5,490 bases of DNA from a bacterium (GTDB taxonomy: Bacteria > RBG-13-66-14): contig JAPLSK010000389.1 of assembly GCA_026398675.1 (NCBI GenBank), forward strand, positions 1 to 5,490, read 5' to 3'. Below, one piece after another: positions 1 to 4,961 of the stretch. The position numbers and the translations under genes were made by a program. The notes beneath the pieces are model-generated. The model did not search any database. It was not told where the DNA came from and saw nothing but the letters and a program-made list of their open reading frames with translations. Each line of letters begins with the position of its first letter. Position 1 is the stretch's first letter.

Positions 1-2
1 GG

Positions 3-1019
3 GACGAGCGTCTGGAACTCTTGGCCACGCGGGACGGCTTCACCGCCCTAGAGAAGGACCGCATCGTCCGGTTCTCCTCCCTCTACGGTGTCCGCCTCCA
101 GGAGCTGGCGGGGCTCGATCTGGTCTGGGACGGCGAGCAGCAGCGGGTGGAGATGTACGAGTACCCGGTCCGCCGGATCGGGGGCTTCGCCTTCCGGGGC
201 CATGTGCGCAGCTTCGACGACAAATACTACCGCAAGGCCTCCTGCGTCGCCCGGCCCACGCTCGAGGGGCCCTACCACACCGACGAGTACCGGACCATCG
301 CCTCCTTCGCCCGGCGGGAGGTCAAGATTCCGGTGACCGGCGCCTACACCCTGGTGGACTGGTCCTTCGACGAGCACTACCAGGGCGGCGTCGCCCCCGG
401 CGCCCGGGACGTCGGGAAAACCCGAAAAGAGGCGCGGAGTCGGTTCCTCTATGACATGGCCGCAGACATCGTCCACCCCAACCTGCGCTCACTCTACGAG
501 GCGGGCGCCCGGTTCCTGCAGATAGACGAGCCCGCCGCCACCACCAAGCGCGACGAGATACCGGAGTTCATCGAGGCCACGCGCCGGAGCGTCGGCGACC
601 TGGCGGGGAAGGTTTTCTTTACCATCCACATCTGTTTCTCGAACTACGACCTCCTCTTCCCCCGGCTAACCGAGCTCGAGGGCGTGCTCGACGAGGTTCA
701 CCTGGAGTACGCCAACCGCGACTCCCGGGAGCCCGGCGTCTCGAAGGACAAGCGGGTGGGTTACGGCATCCTCGACTCCCTCAAGGACACCGCCTTCGTC
801 GTGGGGTTGGGCGTGCTGGACGTGCACACCGACTTCATCGAGCCGCCGGAGCTGATTCGCGACCGCATCCTCTTCGCCTGCGAGGTCATCGGCGATCCGG
901 CGCGCGTCTTCGTGGCGCCGGACTGCGGTCTACGGACACGCACTTGGGAGGTGGCCTTCGCGAAGCTCTCCAGCATGGTCGCGGGGCGGGACCTGGCGGC
1001 GAAGAAGCTCGGGATATAA
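3..1019 (+). CDS. MetE-like (core, single-barrel) cobalamin-independent methionine synthase family protein, 5'-partial
   Basis: The product belongs to the UROD/MetE superfamily of zinc-dependent methyltransferases, which move a methyl group to a thiol such as homocysteine. Numbering from the TTG at 21, the expected zinc ligands are visible: His203 and Cys205 in TIHICFSNYD, Glu229 in HLEYANRD, and Cys302 in APDCGLRTR. WDGEQ (36-40) and QIDEP (167-171) are further family signatures. The frame is open to the window edge, so TTG 21 is probably not the true start and a short N-terminal stretch is missing. About 338 residues are visible. That fits the short core form with one TIM barrel rather than the roughly 750-residue two-barrel MetE. 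In known core enzymes the methyl donor may be a corrinoid protein or methylcobalamin instead of methyl-folate; the donor cannot be read here. It acts in the cytoplasm. Family assignment is secure; the exact substrate is not. Confidence 0.88.
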   Translation, partial: DERLELLATRDGFTALEKDRIVRFSSLYGVRLQELAGLDLVWDGEQQRVEMYEYPVRRIGGFAFRGHVRSFDDKYYRKASCVARPTLEGPYHTDEYRTIASFARREVKIPVTGAYTLVDWSFDEHYQGGVAPGARDVGKTRKEARSRFLYDMAADIVHPNLRSLYEAGARFLQIDEPAATTKRDEIPEFIEATRRSVGDLAGKVFFTIHICFSNYDLLFPRLTELEGVLDEVHLEYANRDSREPGVSKDKRVGYGILDSLKDTAFVVGLGVLDVHTDFIEPPELIRDRILFACEVIGDPARVFVAPDCGLRTRTWEVAFAKLSSMVAGRDLAAKKLGI

Positions 1020-1115
1020 TCCTGTCGTGCTCCGCCGCAAACCCCAACCACCGCCGGGCGAAGATTCTCCACGACGACACCTGGAGTCGGAAGAGCCGTA
1101 GCACTAGTTATCAGC

Positions 1116-1138
1116 GAGCCCCTTCGGGGGCTTCTGTT
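1116..1138 (+). terminator. Possible rho-independent terminator after the MetE-like gene
   Basis: AGCCCC (1117-1122), a TTCG tetraloop (1123-1126) and GGGGCT (1127-1132) form a six-pair stem, with one more G-T pair outside. It is followed by the weakly T-rich TCTGTT. The stable stem with a TTCG loop supports a terminator, but the T-tract is poor and the hairpin lies about 100 bases past the stop codon. Confidence 0.45.
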
Positions 1139-1145
1139 AAAAAAG

Positions 1146-1159
1146 GGGCGCAGCCGCCC
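1146..1159 (-). terminator. Short hairpin with a T-run on the minus strand
   Basis: GGGCG (1146-1150) and CGCCC (1155-1159) pair around a four-base loop. Read on the minus strand the stem is followed at once by C and six T residues (1144-1139), the form of a small intrinsic terminator. No minus-strand gene ends nearby, so it may only be half of a paired hairpin structure with 1116-1133. Confidence 0.3.
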
Positions 1160-1204
1160 GACGGGGCATTGTTCTTAAGCCGGAAACCGGACCCCGATTG
1201 AGGT

Positions 1205-1324
1205 TTCATCACCTCGCGACAGTCGGACCTCGACCGGGGCGAGCCGCGGAAAACCGTTTACCGGAACCTGCCCGCCGACTTCGAGGGCGGATCAACCACG
1301 GCCTACGACTTGGAGGGTCGGTAA
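1205..1324 (+). pseudogene. Coding-like fragment without a start codon
   Basis: The longest gap between genes here (1020-1328) holds two hairpins and this 39-codon open stretch, which ends at TAA 1322-1324, five bases before the next gene. It has no ATG, GTG or TTG start and an in-frame TGA lies just upstream (1199-1201). By hand count 33 of 39 codons end in G or C, as in the real genes of the window. The product reads like protein (EPRKTVYRNLPADFEGG in the middle) rather than random sequence. I do not recognise the family. It may be the tail of a decayed gene; chance cannot be excluded for so short a stretch. Confidence 0.25.
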
Positions 1325-1662
1325 TAGCATGGCTCGACTCGAAATCAGGGAGATGGACCCCGCCACGGAATACTTCGTGGGCACCTGCTCCCACGTGGGG
1401 GAGAGCGCCGAGATAGACGCCTGCGGACGCCGGCGCGTGGAGTGGCTGAAAGGGATGCGCGGGAAGGGCCTCCGGGTGCACGTCGCCCTCCTGGACGGCG
1501 AGGAGGTGGGCTTCATCTACTCGATGCCGATCGAGGTCAGCCCCTGGGGCCCGGCGGGCCGCGACCTGACGGCGATTCCCTGCAGTGGGTTCTGGAGAAG
1601 GGGCGCGGCGTCGGCGCCGGCCGGAGCCTGGTGGACGAGGCGGAGAAGGTGGCCCGGGAGCG

Positions 1663-1699
1663 TAAACCGAGCGGAGCGAGCTACGCCCCTGGCGAATCC
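1663..1699 (+). repeat. Dispersed palindromic repeat, copy 1 (inside the GNAT gene)
   Basis: The copy begins TAAACCGAGCGGAGCGAGC and continues CTACGCCCCTGGCGAATCC. It matches the copies at 2017-2051, 2284-2328, 4403-4441 and 4969-5004. It lies in the second segment of the GNAT frame and encodes KPSGASYAPGE between VARER and SKGVCTEAYYW, where I expect the family to have a much shorter link. The reading frame continues correctly on both sides. Confidence 0.8.
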
Positions 1700-2016
1700 A
1701 AAGGCGTCTGTACCGAGGCCTACTACTGGGACTTCTGGTTCATGCCCGGCGGCTTCTACGAGAAACTCGGCTATTCCGTGGTCGAGCACCGGGGTGAGCG
1801 GGCGCTCCTCTGGAAGGCGTTCGACGATTCCGCCGAGGCCCCCCGCTTCCTGGAAAGCGCCTACCGCTTCGAGCCCGTTCCCGGAAAGGTCGTGGTGGAC
1901 CTTTTCTGGAATCGCCTGTGCCAGACCTCGGAGATAGAGGCGAGAGCGCGTGCGCGAGGTGGCGACGGAGTTCGGCGACCGGGTGCTCCTGAACGAGTTC
2001 CCGGCCCACGAGCCGG

Positions 2017-2051
2017 GGATTTGCCGGGGGCATAGCTCGCTGCGCTCGGTT
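2017..2051 (-). repeat. Dispersed palindromic repeat, copy 2 (inside the GNAT gene, opposite orientation)
   Basis: On the plus strand this reads GGATTTGCCGGGGGCATAGC followed by TCGCTGCGCTCGGTT, the reverse complement of the family consensus. It is read in the third GNAT segment as GICRGHSSLRSV, between NEFPAHEP and LDRCGLSRGIYV. The insertion again keeps the frame. Confidence 0.8.
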
Positions 2052-2179
2052 CTCGACCGGTGCGGGCTTTCCCGCGGCATTTACGTGAACGGGAAGGAGA
2101 TTTTCTGGGGCTACGAGGCGCCGCGGGAGGGCGTCCGGGAGGCCGTCGGCGGGGCTTGAGGTTGAGTTCGTCTGTGAAG

Positions 2180-2203
2180 AACGGGTGTCCAGGCGCCCGT
2201 TTT
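2180..2203 (+). terminator. Likely terminator after the GNAT gene
   Basis: AACGGGTGT (2180-2188) pairs with GCGCCCGTT (2193-2201) over nine positions, two of them G-T, around a CCAG loop. The 3' arm runs into a short T-tract (2200-2203). It lies about 20 bases after the TGA at 2157-2159. It could also lower read-through from the convergent minus-strand gene, although no T-run follows on that side. Confidence 0.5.
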
Positions 2204-2240
2204 CCGCAATATCCCCCACCTTGCTGAAAGAGTCGCAGAG

Positions 2241-2328
2241 GCCCCCGGCACCTCCGTCGGGATTTGCCGGGGGCATAGCTCGGTTTGCCAGGGGCATAGC
2301 TCGCTTCGCTCGGTTCGCTCGGTTCGCC
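2241..2328 (-). repeat. Repeat cluster: inverted half-unit, truncated copy and full copy 3 in tandem
   Basis: A lone half-motif GCCCCCGGCA (2241-2250) is the exact inverse of TGCCGGGGGC (2265-2274), giving a ten-pair hairpin with a 14-base loop. The second arm belongs to a truncated copy (2260-2285) missing the GCTTCGC core. A fuller copy follows head to tail (2284-2315: TTTGCCAGGGGCATAGC then TCGCTTCGCTCGGTT), and CGCTCGGTT is duplicated at 2316-2324. The cluster fills the gap just past the stop of the minus-strand secreted protein gene, where its hairpin may help end transcription. Confidence 0.75.
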
Positions 2329-2341
2329 GGTCGCTCCAGCC

Positions 2342-4111
2342 CTACCGGCTGACCACCATCCGCCGCGTCAGGGTCGCGTCCCCCGCCGTCAGGCGGTAGA
2401 GGTAAACCCCCGCGGTCAGGGCGGCCGCGTCGAACTCCACCTCGTGGCGGCCGGGAGAGGTGGGGACGCTCACGGAGGACTCCACGAGGCGGCCGGAGAG
2501 GTCGTAGAGCGAGAGCTCTACGTTTTCTGTGTTTTCTGGGAGGTAATAGCTGAGAGTTACAACGTCTGTGGCTGGGCAGGGGTACGGGGCGTAGAGGGTG
2601 AAGCGGTCGGCGTCCGGTCCCGGCCAGGCGGCCTCCACGGGACCGAAGCGCCTGACGGAGCCGTCGGGGAGCGTGGCTTCGAGGGTGTAGAGATGCGTGA
2701 CGTTGGGCTCTGCATCGCGGTCCAGATAGCGGTAGAGCGCGTCGCCGGAGAGATTGACCAGACGCTCCCCTTCGCGCTCCAGGCGCCACGTGGAGCCGAT
2801 CAGTTCTCCATCCTCTTGCCAAGATAGGAGGATACCGTCGTCGTCAGGGTAAGCTTTTAAAAGAGTCTCATCGATAGTCGAGTCATCAATCTGATGAACA
2901 TACATGACATCATAATCCCAATCATCAACGCGGTGCTGTCCTACAACACGGATGTATCCCGAATCGCCAACAGCTCCATATGGTCCTACTTCGAAGTGAC
3001 CAAACAGCATTTCATCATCCATGTAGTAAGGGCCATCAATGAGATTACCATCGGTGTCAAATTCAAAAACTGCTATTCCAATGTAGCTATCATTGAAGAG
3101 GAGTATTCTTCCGGTTTTACTGTAAAAATAGTTACTTTCCGTGAATCCATTGCCCTCTTCTGAATATATTAATTGCGGCTCTCTTAATACCTCACTATCA
3201 GTGTTTAATATTACATTAGTAATATTAGTTATATAATCTTCAAAATGTATATAGGAAACATAAACACGTTCTTGGTCATCAATACAAATTGCTGGACGAC
3301 GATCATCAGGTTCATGGGCCAGCAGTGAATTGTCACCCTTAGTTGGATAACCAAGATCAATCAAGGGAGTCAGCCATGTACCATCATCCCCGTCGATTTT
3401 ACGATAGATTATCGAATAATCTACTGGGTCCGTATTATTGAAATAAGTGTACACGACATGCACATTCCCGTCGCTGTCGCAGGCAATCCCCTTATCAAAC
3501 GACACCGACTCGTAGGCCGAATCGTCTGTCACAGCTTGATCGTAGCCGAGTAAAACTCCATCAGGTGATACTACGGCGTGGAAGGGCTGGTCCCACCAGC
3601 GCTCTCCGTCCCAGGAATTGCTGCAGTAAAGGAGGTGGATGTTGTCGTTCAGGTCCGGTACGGCGTACATGAAGATGTCGCTGGGGGTGTTTGAATCAAT
3701 GAGTTGTACAGGATCAACCAGGTACGAGCCATCAGCGGCGTCAACCTGCGTGTACCAGATGTTGAATTCTCCGCCAGTTTGACGCCGCCAGAAGATGTGG
3801 GCATGGTTCTGTGAATCCACAGCCACCGTGGCCGCACGATCGTCAACGCCGTCTTCGGTGAAAATGCGCGTGGGCTCGATGCTCAAGCTCCCATCCTCGG
3901 CGACCTTGGCAAAGCTCACGTCATAGTAGTGCGTCGCCCAGGCGCTGAACCAGACAACGAACATCTCATCGTCTGGAGTGTAGCCTACGACGGGCTGGTA
4001 ATCCCTATGCTCACTGTCGATGATGTATGTAGGCTCGGACCAAGGGAAGTCGTCGATGTACTGGCCAAAAGCGGCAGTTACGAGAACAAGAACGATGAGC
4101 GACGGTTTCAT
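2342..4111 (-). CDS. Secreted propeller-like protein with FN3-like and C-terminal FlgD-Ig/type IX sorting-like domains
   Basis: The 589-residue product begins with a short signal peptide, MKPSLIVLVLVTAAFGQ, with likely cleavage near residue 17. Residues 40-410 hold repeated strands of the type D-x-x-(G/N)-x-(V/I)-H-(V/I)-x-(W/Y), for example at 99-108 (DSQNHAHIFW), 153-162 (DLNDNIHLLY), 212-221 (DSDGNVHVVY) and 278-287 (DDQERVYVSY), as in BNR/sialidase-like beta-propellers. Residues 425-492 look like a fibronectin III-like domain. Residues 505-589 match the C-terminal module of secreted proteins in FCB-like bacteria: YAPYPCPATDVVTLSYYLP, LSLYDLSGRLV, then GVYLYRLTAGDATLTRRMVV at the end. Such modules direct export through a type IX-like route or fold as FlgD Ig domains; which applies here is unknown. 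No enzyme active site is visible; a binding or surface role is inferred. Base composition drops strongly in the middle of the gene. It has its own promoter at 4151-4179. Confidence 0.85.
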   Translation of the reverse strand: MKPSLIVLVLVTAAFGQYIDDFPWSEPTYIIDSEHRDYQPVVGYTPDDEMFVVWFSAWATHYYDVSFAKVAEDGSLSIEPTRIFTEDGVDDRAATVAVDSQNHAHIFWRRQTGGEFNIWYTQVDAADGSYLVDPVQLIDSNTPSDIFMYAVPDLNDNIHLLYCSNSWDGERWWDQPFHAVVSPDGVLLGYDQAVTDDSAYESVSFDKGIACDSDGNVHVVYTYFNNTDPVDYSIIYRKIDGDDGTWLTPLIDLGYPTKGDNSLLAHEPDDRRPAICIDDQERVYVSYIHFEDYITNITNVILNTDSEVLREPQLIYSEEGNGFTESNYFYSKTGRILLFNDSYIGIAVFEFDTDGNLIDGPYYMDDEMLFGHFEVGPYGAVGDSGYIRVVGQHRVDDWDYDVMYVHQIDDSTIDETLLKAYPDDDGILLSWQEDGELIGSTWRLEREGERLVNLSGDALYRYLDRDAEPNVTHLYTLEATLPDGSVRRFGPVEAAWPGPDADRFTLYAPYPCPATDVVTLSYYLPENTENVELSLYDLSGRLVESSVSVPTSPGRHEVEFDAAALTAGVYLYRLTAGDATLTRRMVVSR

Positions 4112-4127
4112 GTCCAGCCGATTCAGA

Positions 4128-4147
4128 GGGGAGGAATCAACCTCCCC
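4128..4147 (-). promoter_or_regulatory. Hairpin at the predicted 5' end of the secreted protein mRNA
   Basis: GGGGAGG (4128-4134) and CCTCCCC (4141-4147) form a perfect seven-pair stem around a six-base loop. On the minus strand the first arm is itself a Shine-Dalgarno-like GGGGAGG, but it lies about 29 bases from the ATG at 4111, too far to act directly. No other strong ribosome binding site precedes the ATG. The predicted transcript start (near 4144) falls in or next to the stem. It may be a stabilising 5' stem-loop or may affect translation. Confidence 0.5.
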
Positions 4148-4312
4148 CTAAATATAGCCCAAAGCGGGATTTGTGGCAACCGGGGCTCCCGCGGGCGCCC
4201 GTCCACTTCCCCGTTGCCCCCTTCCAGGGCGGGCGGCTCGGCTGCGGCGCCACTCGCCGAAGGCGCCCAGGGCGAGGACCAGCAACCCGATGACCACCGT
4301 TATGCGTCGCAT
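4148..4312 (-). CDS. Small ORF with signal peptide or membrane segment, possibly a gene remnant
   Basis: A 54-codon frame starts at ATG 4312-4310. A strong ribosome binding site, GGGAGG (4322-4317), lies four bases upstream. The first 19 residues, MRRITVVIGLLVLALGAFG, are a textbook signal peptide or membrane anchor. After that the frame becomes Arg-, Gly- and Pro-rich with no recognisable fold, and ends just before the promoter of the next gene. Moving one base at about residue 18 gives ASGAAAEPPALEGG, which looks more like a cleavage site and the start of a mature secreted protein, with 23 of 28 codons ending in G or C. It may therefore be the 5' stump of a lost, frameshifted secreted protein gene. 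A true small membrane protein is also possible. Confidence 0.4.
   Translation of the reverse strand: MRRITVVIGLLVLALGAFGEWRRSRAARPGRGQRGSGRAPAGAPVATNPALGYI
4151..4179 (-). promoter_or_regulatory. Sigma-70-type promoter for the secreted protein gene
   Basis: On the minus strand TTGCCA (4179-4174) is five of six to the -35 consensus and TATATT (4156-4151) is five of six to the -10 consensus, with exactly 17 bases between. Transcription would start near 4144, about 35 bases before the ATG at 4111. Position, spacing and the local AT-rich -10 in GC-rich surroundings all agree. The -10 overlaps the stop codon of the small ORF at 4148-4312. Confidence 0.6.
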
Positions 4313-4331
4313 GGCCCCTCCCGGATACGAA

Positions 4332-4347
4332 GTTATGCCCCCGGCGG
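4332..4347 (+). repeat. Partial half-unit of the dispersed repeat
   Basis: GTTATGCCCCCGGCGG matches the TAYGCCCCCGGCRAA end of the dispersed repeat but lacks the GCGNAGC core. A second, degenerate half-unit (TAATGCCACCGGTAAA, 4393-4408) leads straight into the full copy at 4403-4441. Confidence 0.45.
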
Positions 4348-4360
4348 GTTGGCGGTCCAC

Positions 4361-4392
4361 CTGGGTTTCATCGAGCGCGGGATGAAACGCAG
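4361..4392. other. Long imperfect hairpin between divergent genes
   Basis: CTGGGTTTCATC (4361-4372) pairs with GATGAAACGCAG (4381-4392) at 11 of 12 positions around the loop GAGCGCGG. Neither strand has a T-run after it, so it is not a plain terminator. It sits between the start of the small minus-strand ORF and the repeat upstream of rplS, and could be a protein-binding inverted repeat or part of a larger mobile palindrome. Confidence 0.45.
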
Positions 4393-4402
4393 TAATGCCA
4401 CC

Positions 4403-4441
4403 GGTAAACCGAGCGTAGCGAGCTACGCCCCCGGCGAAACC
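4403..4441 (+). repeat. Dispersed palindromic repeat, copy 4 (upstream of rplS)
   Basis: The copy reads GGTAAACCGAGCGTAGCGAG followed by CTACGCCCCCGGCGAAACC. It is the most palindromic copy: GCGTAGC (4413-4419) and GCTACGC (4422-4428) are exact reverse complements. CCGGT and ACCGG (4401-4405, 4439-4443) flank it as a second, outer inverted pair. It lies about 100 bases before the rplS start, outside the likely promoter. Confidence 0.8.
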
Positions 4442-4454
4442 GGCCCGCCGCGCA

Positions 4455-4490
4455 CTTTTTCCCTTGCCTTTTTTACCGTTCTTTATTAAA
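4455..4490 (+). promoter_or_regulatory. AT-rich promoter-like patch before rplS
   Basis: A T-rich patch in GC-rich surroundings contains TTGCCT (4464-4469) and TATTAA (4484-4489), resembling -35 and -10 boxes, though the 14-base spacing is short. As rplS has no co-directional gene upstream in this window, it needs a promoter here. Downstream, CTGCC (4496-4500) can pair with GGCAG (4531-4535), which would mask the weak ribosome binding site GGCAGG (4531-4536). Confidence 0.3.
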
Positions 4491-4542
4491 CTCCACTGCC
4501 CGGCGAACCTTTTCCAGGGTCACACCCATCGGCAGGTTTAGT

Positions 4543-4896
4543 ATGCTCCGGCTGCACCGCTTGGAAAAAAACGACATGCGCGAGACCGTCCCCGAGTTCG
4601 AAGTGGGCGACACCGTCGAGGTGTCGGTCCGCATCGTCGAGGGCGCCAAGACGCGCGTTCAGAAATACACCGGCATCGTCATCGCCAAGAACCACGGCGG
4701 TGTGCGCGAAACCTTCACCGTCCGCCGGGTTTCCGGGACCGGGAACATCGGCGTCGAGCGCATATTCCCCCTCCACTCCCCCAACGTGGAGAATGTCGTG
4801 GTCGTGCGCCAGGGCAAGGTCCGCCGGTCGAAGCTCTACTTCCTGCGCCAGAAAATAGGCAAGGCGGCCCGCATCCGGGACAAGCGCCTGAGCTGA
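4543..4896 (+). CDS. rplS: 50S ribosomal protein L19 (bL19)
   Basis: bL19 is a protein of the large ribosomal subunit that lies at the interface with the 30S subunit and contributes to an intersubunit bridge. The 117 residues cover the usual full length. Conserved blocks are VPEFEVGDTVEVSVRIVEG (16-34), KYTGIVIAKNHGG (41-53), RETFTVRRVS (55-64), GVERIFPLHSP (70-80) and VRRSKLYFLR (93-102). GTGNIGVER appears slightly longer than the usual short glycine turn. The start at ATG 4543 is supported by the normal short N-terminal helix before VPEF and by GGCAGG six bases upstream. In many bacteria rplS ends an rpsP-rimM-trmD-rplS operon; here no such gene is next to it. It stands alone between a repeat-rich spacer and its own strong terminator. 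Confidence 0.97.
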   Translation: MLRLHRLEKNDMRETVPEFEVGDTVEVSVRIVEGAKTRVQKYTGIVIAKNHGGVRETFTVRRVSGTGNIGVERIFPLHSPNVENVVVVRQGKVRRSKLYFLRQKIGKAARIRDKRLS

Positions 4897-4931
4897 ACGG
4901 CCCGACCGCCGGGTTTGACGGGTTGAGAGTC

Positions 4932-4957
4932 GCGCGGACCTCGGTTCGCGCTTTTTT
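4932..4957 (+). terminator. Rho-independent terminator of rplS
   Basis: GCGCGGACC (4932-4940) pairs with GGTTCGCGC (4943-4951), with one G-T pair; the innermost pair probably opens to a four-base loop. Six T residues follow at once (4952-4957). It begins 36 bases past the rplS stop. This is the clearest terminator in the window and separates rplS from the GH57 gene. Confidence 0.88.
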
Positions 4958-4961
4958 ACGG

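Larger units (their letters stand above)
1329..2159 (+). pseudogene. GNAT-family N-acetyltransferase with YoaP-like C-terminal domain, broken by two frameshifts
   Basis: Three segments in different frames add up to one protein. Segment 1 (from ATG 1329 to about 1585) starts MARLEIREMDPATEYFVGTC and runs to DLTAIPC. Segment 2 (about 1585-1945, one frame back) contains GVGAGRSLVDEAEK, which matches the acetyl-CoA loop of GNAT enzymes, then YYWDFWFMPGGFYEKLGYSV and FWNRLCQTSEIEAR. Segment 3 (1947-2159) carries REVATEFGDRVLLNEF and GIYVNGKEIFWGYEAP, the conserved end of YoaP-type proteins. Rejoined length is about 276 residues, or about 253 without two inserted repeat peptides, close to what I recall for YoaP (about 250). 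GNAT enzymes transfer acetyl from acetyl-CoA to amines; the substrate here is unknown. GGAGGG at 1312-1317 serves as ribosome binding site. As written, translation stops at TAG 1935-1937. Either the gene is dead or the assembly carries two indel errors. Confidence 0.8.

Noticed and set aside
48..476. Minus-strand open frame opposite the MetE-like gene
   Set aside because: Low-complexity shadow of a GC-rich gene whose plus frame has all zinc ligands.
1020..1328. tRNA or other structured RNA gene
   Set aside because: No cloverleaf, TTCRANY-like loop or other known RNA fold could be traced; only two short hairpins.
1575..1952. Programmed frameshifting to make the full GNAT protein
   Set aside because: Two shifts in opposite directions would be needed, with no slippery heptamer or clear stimulator at either site; decay or assembly error is simpler.
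1740..2822. Long minus-strand open frame (about 360 codons) with NRAKRAMPLANRAMPPANP motifs
   Set aside because: It overlaps the GNAT gene and the C-terminal part of the secreted protein gene, both strongly supported. The repeated peptide is just the dispersed DNA repeat read in another frame.
2894..3163. Plus-strand open frame of 89 codons in the AT-rich block
   Set aside because: Antisense to the propeller-like part of the secreted protein gene; no ribosome binding site or known motif.
3929..4489. Plus-strand open frame of 186 codons across the promoter region
   Set aside because: It overlaps the signal peptide end of the secreted protein gene and reads through repeats (KPSVASYAPGE); no family likeness.
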